Origin: Amycolatopsis vancoresmycina
GTDB taxonomy: Bacteria > Actinomycetota > Actinomycetes > Mycobacteriales > Pseudonocardiaceae
Assembly: GCF_000716785.1 (NCBI RefSeq)
Contig: NZ_JNYY01000001.1
Coordinates: forward strand, 1,216,406-1,280,405
Length of the DNA stretch: 64,000 nucleotides
Direction: 5' to 3'
The notes under the pieces were generated by a model. That model ran no database searches. It had not been told where the DNA came from and saw nothing but the letters and a program-made list of their open reading frames with translations. A program made the translations under genes and the position numbers. This document shows, one piece after another, positions 49,920-58,640 of this stretch (the stretch's first letter is position 1; each line of letters opens with the position of its first letter).

Positions 49920-50417
49920 GTGGATTACAGCCTGTTCGTCAAAGGCTTCGACATACCGGACGGTTCCGTGCCGGCCAAGCTGAGCTTCGAGGACATCGAG
50001 ATCCGGGCGATCACCCGCGCGGACCTGGCCGAGGACGTGCGCGGAATCAACGCCAGCTTGGACCTCATTCCGCGGACCCGCGGTGGCGGGTGGCCGACCG
50101 AGGCGGTCACCGAGGAGTTCAACTACGTCGACCTCGTGTGGCACGAGTGCGAGTTCCGGGACATGGGGTCTTTCGCCTACTGCATCTGGGATTCGGAAAA
50201 TCGGTATCTCGGGTGTTGCTATCTCTACCCCATGGGACGGCGGACGACGCTGACCGAGGAGCTGCTCGGGCACGACGTGGACGTCAGCTGGTGGGTCACC
50301 CCGGACGCTTACGAGAAGGGGTACTACGAGAAGGCGTACCGCGCGTTGCAGCACTGGATGACCGAGTTGCCGTTCAAGCAGCCCTACTACTCCAACAAGC
50401 AGATTCCCGAAGACTGA
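49920..50417 (+). CDS. GNAT-like small protein
   Basis: A 165-residue protein starting at GTG 49920 behind GAGGAG, ten bases after mtnP. The fold looks GNAT-like: FEDIEIRAITRADLAEDVRGINASL, FAYCIWDSENRYLGCCYLYPMGRR (beta-bulge region), VDVSWWVTPDAYEKGYYEKAYRALQHWMTELPFKQPYYSNKQ (acceptor and CoA side, though the usual R/Q-x-x-G-x-G/A is only partly visible as YEKGYYEKA). It closes the salvage operon. A transfer role on the locus product is possible; acceptor and donor are unknown. Confidence 0.75.
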   Translation: MDYSLFVKGFDIPDGSVPAKLSFEDIEIRAITRADLAEDVRGINASLDLIPRTRGGGWPTEAVTEEFNYVDLVWHECEFRDMGSFAYCIWDSENRYLGCCYLYPMGRRTTLTEELLGHDVDVSWWVTPDAYEKGYYEKAYRALQHWMTELPFKQPYYSNKQIPED

Positions 50418-50452
50418 GGGAATCGGCCCGTCGGCGCGAGCCCGCGGGCTCA

Positions 50453-52318
50453 TCAGTCCGATGTGGACGCTTCGGGTGGCTCGTCGAGGCCGAGCAAGCC
50501 CCGCAGTTCGCGCGGCGTCACGGACAGGTCGTTGAGCTTCGTCGTGGCGGTCGTGTTCACGGCGGCTCGCAGAGCGCTGTCGGTCCACGGGATCTCGCGG
50601 CCGGAAGCGGCGTCACGAACCGGCTTCAAGCTCACCTCGAGCCGGTCCACCAGGGCTTCCCGGTCGCGCCCGCGCCGGGCGGTCATCCGGCGCACCTCGA
50701 GCATGACCGAAGCCGCGAACGCCTCCCGGGTGCCGGGATCTCCGGTCAAGATCGCGGCCAGGTTCCCGGCACGGTCGTCGTAACAGGATTCGAGCCGGCG
50801 CAGCACAGCCGCGGCGACACCGACCGAATGGTTCTTGATCGCGGCGAGGTTGAACGTGAACGCGCCGACCCGGCCGTTCCGGACGATCTCGTCGCCCTCC
50901 CGGGGACCGCCGATCACCGAGACCGGACCGGACGGGAGCCCGGACGGCCCGAGCAGGGCACCGGACCCGTCGACCTCCACACCGCGCCCGGTACGCCGGT
51001 GCCGCACCGCGATCTCCTTCCGCAGGAGCGCCGCCCAGAGCGCCGACCCGGTTCGCCCGTAGTCCGGCTCCCGTCCGAAGTTCGAGATCACCAGGTCCGC
51101 TTCGAGGGTCTGCGACGACGACGCTCCGGCCACCGACACCGTCAGCGTGCCTGCCTCGGTGCCGGCGATCCGGTCCACCTTCCCGGTGACGAGGGTGACC
51201 GGCCCGCCGGCGTCGATCGCCGCGTCGACGATCTCGGTCGTATAAGCGACAGCGCCGACCCGCAGGGTGGCCAGCAGCGTCCCGTACTGGTCGAGGAGCC
51301 CCCGCAGGTCGGCGGACGGAATCCGGGCCAGGACCCGGGGCAGGTGGGGCTCCCACGACTTCGAGACCCGTTCCGGCACGACCGCAGCCGGAACGTCGGG
51401 GTGCTCGCGAGCGACGATCGCACACGCCCGCTCCCATTCGGCCACGAAGCGCAGAAGCAGGTGCTGGCGGCCTTCGTAGCCTTCGCGGTGCAGCCGGGGC
51501 GCCGGCAGATCGAGAACGCGGTGCCGGTGGTCCGGCGGGTAGGTCCGCAGCATCCGGCCGGAACGGGAGACCATGGCGATCTTTCCCCGGTGCCCGCGCC
51601 GCACCAGCAACGCGGCCACGTCGTAGGCGGTGAGCAACGTGCCGATGATGACGACGGTCGCGTCCGGCCCGGTGCCGAGGATGCGCGCCATCCCCGCTTC
51701 GGAGTACGGGCGCCGCACGAAAGCCGGGTGGTCCACCACTTCGGCCGCGAAGGGGAGATCCCGTTCCTCCAAGCCCGTCGCGATGACGACGTGGTCGGCC
51801 CGGAGAGTCACGCGCCCGGGCTCGGCAGCGCCGCCGGGCAGGCAGAACCGGTCGACGACGACGCGGTGCCCGCCGGCGGCGGCTTCCACGTCGACCACCT
51901 CGCCGTCGGCTTCGACCAGGCTCACGCCGTCCGCCGCCTCCCGCGCGGCCTGAGCCAGGCGCTCGGCCAGGTAGTCGGCGTAGATCCGGCGCGGCGCGGG
52001 CCCGGACTCGGTGAACGTGAAGCCGCTCCACTCCGTGGGCCAGCCGGCCCGGTCGGCCTCGCTGTTCGCCCAGTCCACGAAATCGTCGACGTCCTCGCGG
52101 AACATCGACATCCGGCCCGCCTGGATGTTGAAGACGTGCTGCCAGTGGTTCCCCGCCCGGTGGTAGGCCACGCCCGCGCTGCGGTACCCGGGGAGCCGCT
52201 CGACCAGCACCACCTGCAGGGGCTCTCGCGCGAACTGGAGCAGCCGGACCGCGGTGGCGGTGCCGCCCAGACCCGCACCGACGACGACCACCCGGGGAAC
52301 CTGGTCCGACAGCCGCAT
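50453..52318 (-). CDS. FAD/NAD(P)-binding oxidoreductase-like protein
   Basis: A 621-residue flavoprotein of the NAD_binding_9 (FAD-NAD(P)-binding) type. The start is ATG 52318 (MRLSDQVPRVVVVGAGLGG) behind GGGAG; the frame is open 27 residues further. The first dinucleotide motif is GAGLGGTATAVRLL, followed by EGADY-like VHNIQ (HVFNIQAGRMSMF), then a second region VVIATGLEERDLPF and VVIIGTLLTAYDVAALLVRRG, and a later VISNFGREPDYG. Relatives often sit beside amino-acid or siderophore genes; some are N-hydroxylase-like. It is convergent with the GNAT-like gene, and its membership in the cluster is uncertain. Confidence 0.8.
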   Translation of the reverse strand: MRLSDQVPRVVVVGAGLGGTATAVRLLQFAREPLQVVLVERLPGYRSAGVAYHRAGNHWQHVFNIQAGRMSMFREDVDDFVDWANSEADRAGWPTEWSGFTFTESGPAPRRIYADYLAERLAQAAREAADGVSLVEADGEVVDVEAAAGGHRVVVDRFCLPGGAAEPGRVTLRADHVVIATGLEERDLPFAAEVVDHPAFVRRPYSEAGMARILGTGPDATVVIIGTLLTAYDVAALLVRRGHRGKIAMVSRSGRMLRTYPPDHRHRVLDLPAPRLHREGYEGRQHLLLRFVAEWERACAIVAREHPDVPAAVVPERVSKSWEPHLPRVLARIPSADLRGLLDQYGTLLATLRVGAVAYTTEIVDAAIDAGGPVTLVTGKVDRIAGTEAGTLTVSVAGASSSQTLEADLVISNFGREPDYGRTGSALWAALLRKEIAVRHRRTGRGVEVDGSGALLGPSGLPSGPVSVIGGPREGDEIVRNGRVGAFTFNLAAIKNHSVGVAAAVLRRLESCYDDRAGNLAAILTGDPGTREAFAASVMLEVRRMTARRGRDREALVDRLEVSLKPVRDAASGREIPWTDSALRAAVNTTATTKLNDLSVTPRELRGLLGLDEPPEASTSD

Positions 52319-52535
52319 CTCGCCACTCCCGTCCTGCCGGAGTCCGCGAGTTGCCACGATCAGCGCTCTGCGCGGATGCCCACCGTCGACAGCGAGCAAT
52401 GAGAGTACCTTGAGCAGCCCTGTTCGCGCCGCGTCCGAACGTGTTCACGCATTCACCCGACCGGGTCGGACCGCCGGCAAGCGGGCGATACCCGGCCCAT
52501 CGTCCGGCGGGGCCCGCCGGACCCTTCGGTCCACA

Positions 52536-54047
52536 TTAGACGCTCGCGTCGCCGAACCACCGGCGGGCGGCTCGTTCGAACGAGCCGCGATCGGGCACGT
52601 GCTCTCCGGCCCAGGCGACGACCCCGTCGGGGCGGACCAGGACCGCGCCGAGGCCGAGGTCGTTTTCCGCGGTGCCCGCGGCGTACCGCAGCTCGCTTTC
52701 CCAAGCCGCCGCGGAAGCGCGCAGGTGATGATCGGCGCTGAAGTCGAGGACGACGCCTCGGCCGTCCCGCATCAGGTCGGCGAGGGTCGTGCCGTCCGCC
52801 GGCCGGAAGTCCGGCGCGACGCGGCCGACCAGCGGCCGGTCGTCGCCGAGGTCGTGGCGGGCCGACATGCCGGAAAGCTTCTCGAACACGTAGGTCGTTC
52901 CGTTCCGGGTCCGGAGCAGGTCGCGCAGCACGCCTTGGACGGCCTGGGCGTGCGGATCCGGCCGCATCGCCGCCACCTGGGCCCGCGTCCAGCCGAGCGC
53001 CCAGGCACCGACGGGGTGGCGCTCGCGGGTGTAGGTGTCGAGCAGCCCGTCCGGCGCCTGCCCGCGCAGGGTCGCCGCGAGCTTCCAGCCCAGGTTGACG
53101 GCGTCGCCGATGCCGGTGTTGAGCCCCTGCCCGCCGAGCGGCGAAACGATGTGCGCGGCGTCGCCCGCGAGCAGGACGCGGCCCCGCCGGTAGGTCGTCG
53201 CCTGCATCGCGCGGTCGGTGTAGCTCGACGCGAGGTGGACCTCCGTCAGCGTCACGTCGGTGCCGGAGACGCGCCGCAGCACTTCCTGGAGGTGCTCGCG
53301 GGTGACTTCCTGCGAGCGGTCGAACGCGCCGCCGTCGAAGTCCATCACGCCGATGTGCCCGTCCGCGGCCATCCGGAGGTACACGCCGCGCGGCGTCGGG
53401 GTGAACCCCGGGTTCAGCTTTTCGACGTCGGGGATGGTGGCGAGCGCGACGTACCCGGTGAACTGCGGCTCGGTGCCGGCGAACTCGAAGCCCGCGAGCC
53501 GGCGCACCGCGCTCCGCCCGCCGTCGCAGCCGACGGCCCAGCGTGCCGGGTACTCCCGCGCGCCGGCGCGCACGACGACGCGCTCGTCGTCCTGGGTGAG
53601 GCCGTCCACGGCGACCCCGCGGCGGATCTCGACCCCGAGCTTGGCCGCCCGCTCGGACAGCACCGCCTCGACCGTGTCGAGGCTGGTCATGACGGCGTCC
53701 GGCACCGAGCCGGGCAGCCGGAGCGGCAGGGCGGCGAGGTCGACGTCGGCCCCGTCGAGCATGATCCCGGCGAAGTGCCCGGCGAAGCGCGGCCGAGCCG
53801 GGTCGTCATCCTCGGCGGCGCCGAACGCGGGGCCGGCCTCGGCCAGCAGCGGCTCCAGCAGCCCGCGCCGGTGGAACGCCGCGACGGAAGCGGCGAACAG
53901 GCCGCGCCGCCCGAGCGGGGCCGTCCGCCAGGGGGCGCCGGGCTCGGGCTCCCGCTCGAGAACCAGGACCGAGCAGCCCGCGAGGCCCAGTTCGCAGGCC
54001 AGGAACAACCCGACCGGCCCGGCGCCCACGATCACCACGTCATGCAT
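52536..54047 (-). CDS. FAD-dependent aromatic-type monooxygenase
   Basis: A 503-residue class A flavin monooxygenase (PHBH fold, rifampicin- and polyketide-hydroxylase-like). FAD motif GAGPVGLFLACELGLAG at the N-terminus, the DG motif GCDGGRSAVRRLAG, the second FAD motif RGRVLLAGDAAHIVSPLGGQGLNTGIGDAVNLGWKLA, and a C-terminal thioredoxin-like domain (GRVAPDFRPADG...GVVLDFSADHHLR...LVRPDGVVAWAGE). It uses NAD(P)H and oxygen to hydroxylate an aromatic substrate. No partner gene is seen. The start is ATG 54047. Confidence 0.9.
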   Translation of the reverse strand: MHDVVIVGAGPVGLFLACELGLAGCSVLVLEREPEPGAPWRTAPLGRRGLFAASVAAFHRRGLLEPLLAEAGPAFGAAEDDDPARPRFAGHFAGIMLDGADVDLAALPLRLPGSVPDAVMTSLDTVEAVLSERAAKLGVEIRRGVAVDGLTQDDERVVVRAGAREYPARWAVGCDGGRSAVRRLAGFEFAGTEPQFTGYVALATIPDVEKLNPGFTPTPRGVYLRMAADGHIGVMDFDGGAFDRSQEVTREHLQEVLRRVSGTDVTLTEVHLASSYTDRAMQATTYRRGRVLLAGDAAHIVSPLGGQGLNTGIGDAVNLGWKLAATLRGQAPDGLLDTYTRERHPVGAWALGWTRAQVAAMRPDPHAQAVQGVLRDLLRTRNGTTYVFEKLSGMSARHDLGDDRPLVGRVAPDFRPADGTTLADLMRDGRGVVLDFSADHHLRASAAAWESELRYAAGTAENDLGLGAVLVRPDGVVAWAGEHVPDRGSFERAARRWFGDASV

Positions 54048-54225
54048 GAGAATCCCCTTCCGCAGCCGGATCTCGGCGACCGGTTCAGGCTGCGGTGGGC
54101 CGCGCTCACGGCGCGCACACAGCGCTGGTACGGGGTGTCAAGCGCGCACAGCGGCGCACACGCCGGGACCGGGGCCGCCCGCCGGGCTGTGGCCTCCGCA
54201 CAGACGCCTGGTCATCCGGGCCGGG

Positions 54226-55008
54226 ATGGACGAGGATCCCCGGGTGCCCGAATTCAGAGGTTTCACCCTGATCGCCCGGATCGGCCTGACCTGCTACGCC
54301 TTCGTGCACCTCGTCGTCGCGTGGCTGGCGGCGCAGGTGGCCCTCGGCGACAACGAGAAGGCCGACAAGGCCGGCGCCCTGCAGATCGTCGCGTCGAACG
54401 GCGGGGCGTGGTTGCTGTGGCTGATCGCCGCCGGCACCGGGCTGCTCGCGTTGTGGCAACTCGCCGAGGCGATCACGGGCCACCGGCACGCCGCACCACG
54501 ACGGCGGTGGGTGCGGCGGACGGCCAGCGGTGTCGAGGTCGTCCTGTACGGCCTCGTCGCCTACAGCGCGGGGAAGACCGCGATCGGCGGCTCCGGCAAA
54601 GCGGGCTCGGTGGTGGCCACGGTGCTGGCCGAACCCTGGGGAGCCGCCGCGGTGATCACGGCCGGCGGCGGCGTCATCGCGGTCGCGGCCTTCCTCGGCT
54701 ACCGCGGGATCAGGAAGAAGTTCGTCCACGACCTCGACCTCGCCGGGACGTCCCGGACGGTCCGGCGGTCGGCGGAAAGACTCGGCCAGGTGGGCTGGTC
54801 CGCGATGGCGCTCGCCTACGGCACGGTGGGCGCGATGTTCATCGTGGCCGCGGTCGACTACGACCCCGCCAAAGCCGGCGGCCTGGACCCGGCGCTCAAG
54901 ACACTCGCGGTGCAGCCGTACGGCCAGGCACTGCTGCTGGCTTTGGCCGCCGGGATCGCCGTCTTCGGCGTGTTCGCGTTGCTCGAAAGCCGCTACCGCC
55001 GGATTTGA
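54226..55008 (+). CDS. DUF1206 domain membrane protein
   Basis: A 260-residue membrane protein with three repeats of paired membrane helices: IARIGLTCYAFVHLVVAWLAAQ, RRTASGVEVVLYGLVAYSAGKTAI, and LGQVGWSAMALAYGTVGAMFIVAA. Each repeat has G-x-x-A-Y or G-x-x-x-Y-G positions typical of DUF1206. The function is unknown. ATG 54226 is chosen; GTG 54244 (MPEFRGFTLIARIGL), which has GAGGA upstream, may be the real start. Confidence 0.85.
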   Translation: MDEDPRVPEFRGFTLIARIGLTCYAFVHLVVAWLAAQVALGDNEKADKAGALQIVASNGGAWLLWLIAAGTGLLALWQLAEAITGHRHAAPRRRWVRRTASGVEVVLYGLVAYSAGKTAIGGSGKAGSVVATVLAEPWGAAAVITAGGGVIAVAAFLGYRGIRKKFVHDLDLAGTSRTVRRSAERLGQVGWSAMALAYGTVGAMFIVAAVDYDPAKAGGLDPALKTLAVQPYGQALLLALAAGIAVFGVFALLESRYRRI

Positions 55009-55126
55009 CGCACCTCACCAGGGTGAAAACACCTGTTTGGACGGACGAGGTCCTGGGCACTCCCGGGCCGAGTCGAGCCGGCACCCACCCCGGGCGCCGC
55101 CCTCTCGGAAAAGGAGCTCCCCCACC

Positions 55127-55282
55127 GTGATCATCCTCGGCGTCATCCTGCTCATCCTCGGCTTCGTGATCGGCATCCCCGTGCTGTACACGATCGGCAT
55201 CGTCCTCGCCGTCGCCGGTGTCGCCCTGGCCATCCTCGGCGGAACCGGCCGCAAGATCGGCGGACGCGCGCACTGGTACTGA
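55127..55282 (+). CDS. DUF6131 family small membrane protein
   Basis: A 51-residue protein from GTG 55127, ten bases after AAGGAG: MIILGVILLILGFVIGIP, VLYTIGIVLAVAGVALAILG, GTGRKIGGRAHWY. Two membrane spans and the C-terminal G-R-x-H-W-Y are the DUF6131 signature. The upstream open frame to 55037 is a Pro/Arg-rich non-coding extension. It may be co-transcribed with the DUF1206 gene 118 bases before. The function is unknown. Confidence 0.85.
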   Translation: MIILGVILLILGFVIGIPVLYTIGIVLAVAGVALAILGGTGRKIGGRAHWY

Positions 55283-55295
55283 GCCGCGCCCTCTT

Positions 55296-55335
55296 CCTTC
55301 CGGGGCCGGAGGTTCGACCCTTCGGCTCCGGAAGG
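55296..55335. terminator. Imperfect hairpin between convergent genes
   Basis: ccttccgg (55296-55303) and ccggaagg (55328-55335) pair, with further partial pairing inside. It lies between the DUF6131 gene and the convergent XRE regulator. Confidence 0.5.
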
Positions 55336-55388
55336 GACGCAAGGTTCGAGGCAAGCTCGGCCCGGCCGGTTCGACGGGCCGGTCGTGA

Positions 55389-56204
55389 TCAATCGCCGTT
55401 CGACCGTCCCGGGGCGGCCAGCTCGCGGGCGTGCTCCCGGGTCTCGTCGTTCGTCGGAAAGAAGCACTCGATGCGCAGCTCCTGCAGGGTCACGTCCTGC
55501 GGCGTGCCCAGTGTGGTCACCGTGGAGAAGTAGTCGAACCGCCGGCCGGCGTGCTCGTACCGGATCGGCACGATCGGGAGGACCGGCGTCGTCGCGTCCA
55601 CCACCCGCAGGTGGGACGGCACGCCCGGGTAGGCCAGCACCTCGTCGAGAATCCCCTGGGCCCGCTCGTCGAGGACACCCCCGATCGCCTCCCGCCGGGC
55701 TCGCCGCACCAGCGCTTCGGCGACCTCCAGCCAGTTCGTGACGTGCGGCCGCACACCGTCGGGGTGGAACATCCTGCGGAGCACGTTCGCCGGCCCCGGC
55801 GGGTTCCCCGGCTGCCCCCGTTGCAGGAACGCGAAGAACCGCCGGGCGGCGGTGTTGGTGTGCCGGATGTCCCAGCTGCGGTCCATCACCAGCGCCGGGA
55901 ACGGTTCCTGCTGGGCGAGAATGGTCTCCAGCGCTTCTCGCACCGCCGCGAGAGCCGGTGCGTCCAATGCGGACTCCGCGTATTCGGGCGAGAACCCGGC
56001 GCTCAGCAACAGCGTGTTGCGCTCCCGCAACGGGACGTCGAGGACTTCCGCGAGCTTCAGCACCATGGCGCGGCTCGGGTTCGCCCGTCCCGTCTCGACG
56101 AAACTCAGGTGGCGGACCGACACGGCCGCCTCGGCGGCCAGAGCCAGCTGGCTCAGCCGCCGGGTGGCGCGCCAGTGTTTCAGCAGGGGCCCTACCTCAG
56201 GCAC
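55389..56204 (-). CDS. XRE-family regulator with MmyB-like domain
   Basis: A 271-residue regulator. GTG 56204 begins MPEVGPLLKHWRATRRLSQLALAAEAAVSVRHLSFVETGRANPSRAMVLKLAEVLDVPLRERNTLLLSAGFSPEY, a standard Cro/XRE helix-turn-helix. The C-terminal two thirds (PFPALVMDRSWDIRHTNTAARRFFAF, NVLRRMFHPDGVRPHVTNW) form the MmyB-like PAS-type ligand-binding domain. Such regulators often control an adjacent oxidoreductase gene. Its upstream neighbour is the broken alkylhydroperoxidase-like gene, four bases away on the same strand. Confidence 0.9.
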   Translation of the reverse strand: MPEVGPLLKHWRATRRLSQLALAAEAAVSVRHLSFVETGRANPSRAMVLKLAEVLDVPLRERNTLLLSAGFSPEYAESALDAPALAAVREALETILAQQEPFPALVMDRSWDIRHTNTAARRFFAFLQRGQPGNPPGPANVLRRMFHPDGVRPHVTNWLEVAEALVRRARREAIGGVLDERAQGILDEVLAYPGVPSHLRVVDATTPVLPIVPIRYEHAGRRFDYFSTVTTLGTPQDVTLQELRIECFFPTNDETREHARELAAPGRSNGD

Positions 56205-56208
56205 CCGT

Positions 56209-56765
56209 TCAGTATCCCGTCTTCCAGGCGTGGGGCAGCACGGCGTCCTCCAGCGGCGGCTCGGCAAGGTTCGCCGTGTAGTTCGTCATCGCCGAGATCG
56301 CCACCGCGGTGATCACCTCGAAGACCTGCGGTTCGGTGAAGCCCGCCGCCGTGAACGCCTGCACCTCCGCGTCGCCGACGTGGCCCGCTTCTCGATCAGC
56401 GACCGGGTGAACGCCGACAACGCCGCCATCCGCTCGTCCGGCGGCACCTCCCCCCGGCGGATCGCCTCGACCACCGCCGGCTCGACGCCGTCCTGGAGCG
56501 ACTCCAGCGTGTGGAACGCCACCGCCCACGCGCTGCGGTTGGCGACCGCGTTGGACAGCAGCAGGACCTGCCGCTCGTCCGGGCCGAACGTGCCTCCGCC
56601 CCGGAAGTGCCCGAAGGCGGAGAAGAAGGTGTTGAGCAACGCCGCCGAGTTCGCCATGAGTCCCGCGGCGGCGGGCACGAATCCGAAAGCGCTTTCGAGG
56701 ACCTCGAGCGGCTCCTTCGCGGCCTCGTCGGCAGTGTCGGCGGTGTGGATCCGGTAAGTGGTCAT
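56209..56765 (-). pseudogene. Carboxymuconolactone decarboxylase/AhpD-like gene, frameshifted
   Basis: From ATG 56765 the protein reads MTTYRIHTADTADEAAKEPLEVLESAFGFVPAAAGLMANS...ERQVLLLSNAVANRSAWAVAFHTLESLQ...FTRSLIEK, an AhpD/CMD-type start. There the frame breaks near 56380-56395. The natural continuation, GHVGDAEVQAFTAAGFTEPQVFEVITAVAISAMTNYTANLAEPPLEDAVLPHAWKTGY, lies one frame over and ends at 56209. A single base (probably a G in aagcgggcc on the coding strand) would restore it. The usual CxxC of AhpD is replaced by NRSAWAVAFH. This may be a real lesion or a base error. Confidence 0.7.
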
Positions 56766-56838
56766 GGCTGGGAGTTTGCAGCACCGCGTGCGCCGAACCA
56801 ATTCCCTCGGAGGTAAACATCGCCGCGAGGCACCTCCC

Positions 56839-57537
56839 TCACCGCCGCGCCGCGCTGAGGATGGTCTCGGCCACCACCTCGGGATGCACCAGCGGTACGG
56901 CGTGCGAAGAATCGACCTCGACGACGGTGGAACCGGCTCGTTCGGCCATCCACCGCTGCGCCTCGGCGGGAATGGAGTTGTCCTGTGTGGACACCACCGC
57001 CCACGACGGCACGGTGTGCCAGGTGGCTGCGTTCGCGAAGCTGCCCTCCAGGGTCACCGGGTCGAACGGCTTCTGCGCGGCGGCGAGGACCTTCTGGTCA
57101 CGCGCACCGGCGTCGCCGGCGTAGACCTCGCCGAACTTGTCCGGCCGCAGGTAGACCTCCACGCCACCGGGGTATGCGCGGACGACCAGGTTCTCCGGGG
57201 TCAGCAGGCTGCCCGGGAACTTCCCGTTGAGCGCCCCGGCCGTCTCGCCCGCGTCCTGCTGGAAAGCCGTGACGAAGACGAGCGAGCGGACACTGTCGGT
57301 CAGGGCACCGGGGGCCGAAATGACGGATCCGGCGTAGGAATGCGCGGCGACCACGAGCGGGCCGCTGAGCGTACCGAGGAACTGCTTGAGGTAGGCGATG
57401 TCGCCGTCGAAGTCCCGCATGGGCAGCGACGGCGCGATGACGGTGCGCCCGGCGTCCTGCAGGCGCACGGAAACCCGGCGCCACACCGAAGCATCGGTCA
57501 GGGCGCCGTGGACGAGGACGAAGGTCGGCTGGTTCAT
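56839..57537 (-). CDS. Alpha/beta hydrolase
   Basis: A 232-residue alpha/beta hydrolase from ATG 57537 (MNQPTFVLVHGALTDASVWRRVSVRLQDAG). The nucleophile elbow is AHSYAGSVIS, the acid may be in VVSTQDNSIP, and the histidine in EVDSSHAVPLVHPEVVAETIL. This N-terminus places it in the short salicylate-esterase-like group. It lies 74 bases downstream of the GlxA-type regulator start region but points the same way as that gene (leftward). The substrate is unknown. Confidence 0.87.
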   Translation of the reverse strand: MNQPTFVLVHGALTDASVWRRVSVRLQDAGRTVIAPSLPMRDFDGDIAYLKQFLGTLSGPLVVAAHSYAGSVISAPGALTDSVRSLVFVTAFQQDAGETAGALNGKFPGSLLTPENLVVRAYPGGVEVYLRPDKFGEVYAGDAGARDQKVLAAAQKPFDPVTLEGSFANAATWHTVPSWAVVSTQDNSIPAEAQRWMAERAGSTVVEVDSSHAVPLVHPEVVAETILSAARR

Positions 57538-57611
57538 GCCTCCAGTCTGGGCTCGGCCCGAACCCGCGGACACTGGCACTACTGCCGACTATCGAAAGCT
57601 TCCCGCCATCG

Positions 57612-58559
57612 TCACGCACCGAAGGTGAAGGACTTCCGGTGCTCCCGTGGCGAAACACCGGTCACGCTCCGGAACTGCACGCGCAGGTTGGCCGCCGTGC
57701 CGAGCCCGACCCGGCGTGCGACGTCCTCTATGGACAGTTCGGTGCCTTCCAGCAGTTCCTTGGCCCTGGCGATGCGCTGATCGCGCAGCCACGTCAACGG
57801 AGGAAGGCCGACCTTCTCGCGGAACCGCCGGTGGAACGTCCGTTCCGACAGGGCGAACCGCGTCGCGACCTCCTTCACCGACAGCGGCCGCTCCAGCGAC
57901 ACGAGCATCCACTGCTGGGCCTGGGCGATGACGTCGTCACCGGGCGGGACGGCGGCCTTCTCCACGAACGGCTGCTGCCCGTTCGCCGGCCGCGGCGCCA
58001 TGACGATGCGCCGCGCGATGTGCCGCGCGGCCGCCGGCCCCAGGTCGGCGTTCAGCAGGTGCAGGCACAGGTCCACGCCCGCGGTCACCCCACCCGAGGT
58101 GAGGACCGACCCGGTGCCGGCCACGAGCACCGACTGATCGACCGTGACCGCGGGGAAGCGCTCCGCGAGGTCCGCGCACAGCGACCAGTGGGTGGTCACG
58201 GTCAGCCCGTCGAGGACACCGGCCCGCGCCAGGGCGAACGCCCCGGAGCAGATGGACACCATCCGGACACCCCGCCGATGCGCGCCCGCCAGGGCTCGCA
58301 GCAGGGAACCGGGCAGCTCACGCCCCGCGGCGTCGGCGTAACCCGGCACGACGATCGTGCCGGCCCGGCGCAGCAGCTCCAGGCCGCCGTCCGGCACCAC
58401 CGTGGTCCCGCCGGCCACCGGCACCGGACCGCCGCCGACGGACACGGTCACGAGGTCGTACGCCTCCGGCGCCTCGCGGCCGAACACGTGGATCGGGATC
58501 GCGTAGTCGAGGGGCAGGACGTCCTCGAGCAGGACGACCACCATCCGGTGCCGGGTCAT
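57612..58559 (-). CDS. GlxA-family AraC-type regulator
   Basis: A 315-residue regulator with an N-terminal DJ-1/PfpI-like domain (MVVVLLEDVLPLDYAIPIHVFGR...GTIVVPGY...RMVSICSGAFALARAGVLDGLTVTTHW, Cys in SICSGAF) and a C-terminal AraC helix-turn-helix pair. The latter reads PLSVKEVATRFALSERTFHRRFREKVGLPPLTWLRDQRIARAKELL and ends ANLRVQFRSVTGVSPREHRKSF. The start is ATG 58559. It is divergent from an epoxide hydrolase gene 81 bases away and likely controls it. Confidence 0.92.
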   Translation of the reverse strand: MTRHRMVVVLLEDVLPLDYAIPIHVFGREAPEAYDLVTVSVGGGPVPVAGGTTVVPDGGLELLRRAGTIVVPGYADAAGRELPGSLLRALAGAHRRGVRMVSICSGAFALARAGVLDGLTVTTHWSLCADLAERFPAVTVDQSVLVAGTGSVLTSGGVTAGVDLCLHLLNADLGPAAARHIARRIVMAPRPANGQQPFVEKAAVPPGDDVIAQAQQWMLVSLERPLSVKEVATRFALSERTFHRRFREKVGLPPLTWLRDQRIARAKELLEGTELSIEDVARRVGLGTAANLRVQFRSVTGVSPREHRKSFTFGA

Positions 58560-58640
58560 GGCAGTATCGTAGTGACGCTGGTCGATGCTGCCACTTTCTT
58601 CGCACCGCGGGCTGCGCCGGCCGACGAAAGGAGCCGCGCC

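Noticed and set aside
50438..50451. The perfect palindrome gagcccgcgggctc as an operator
   Set aside because: It lies between convergent genes, has no loop, and is short and GC-only, so chance or weak termination is more likely.
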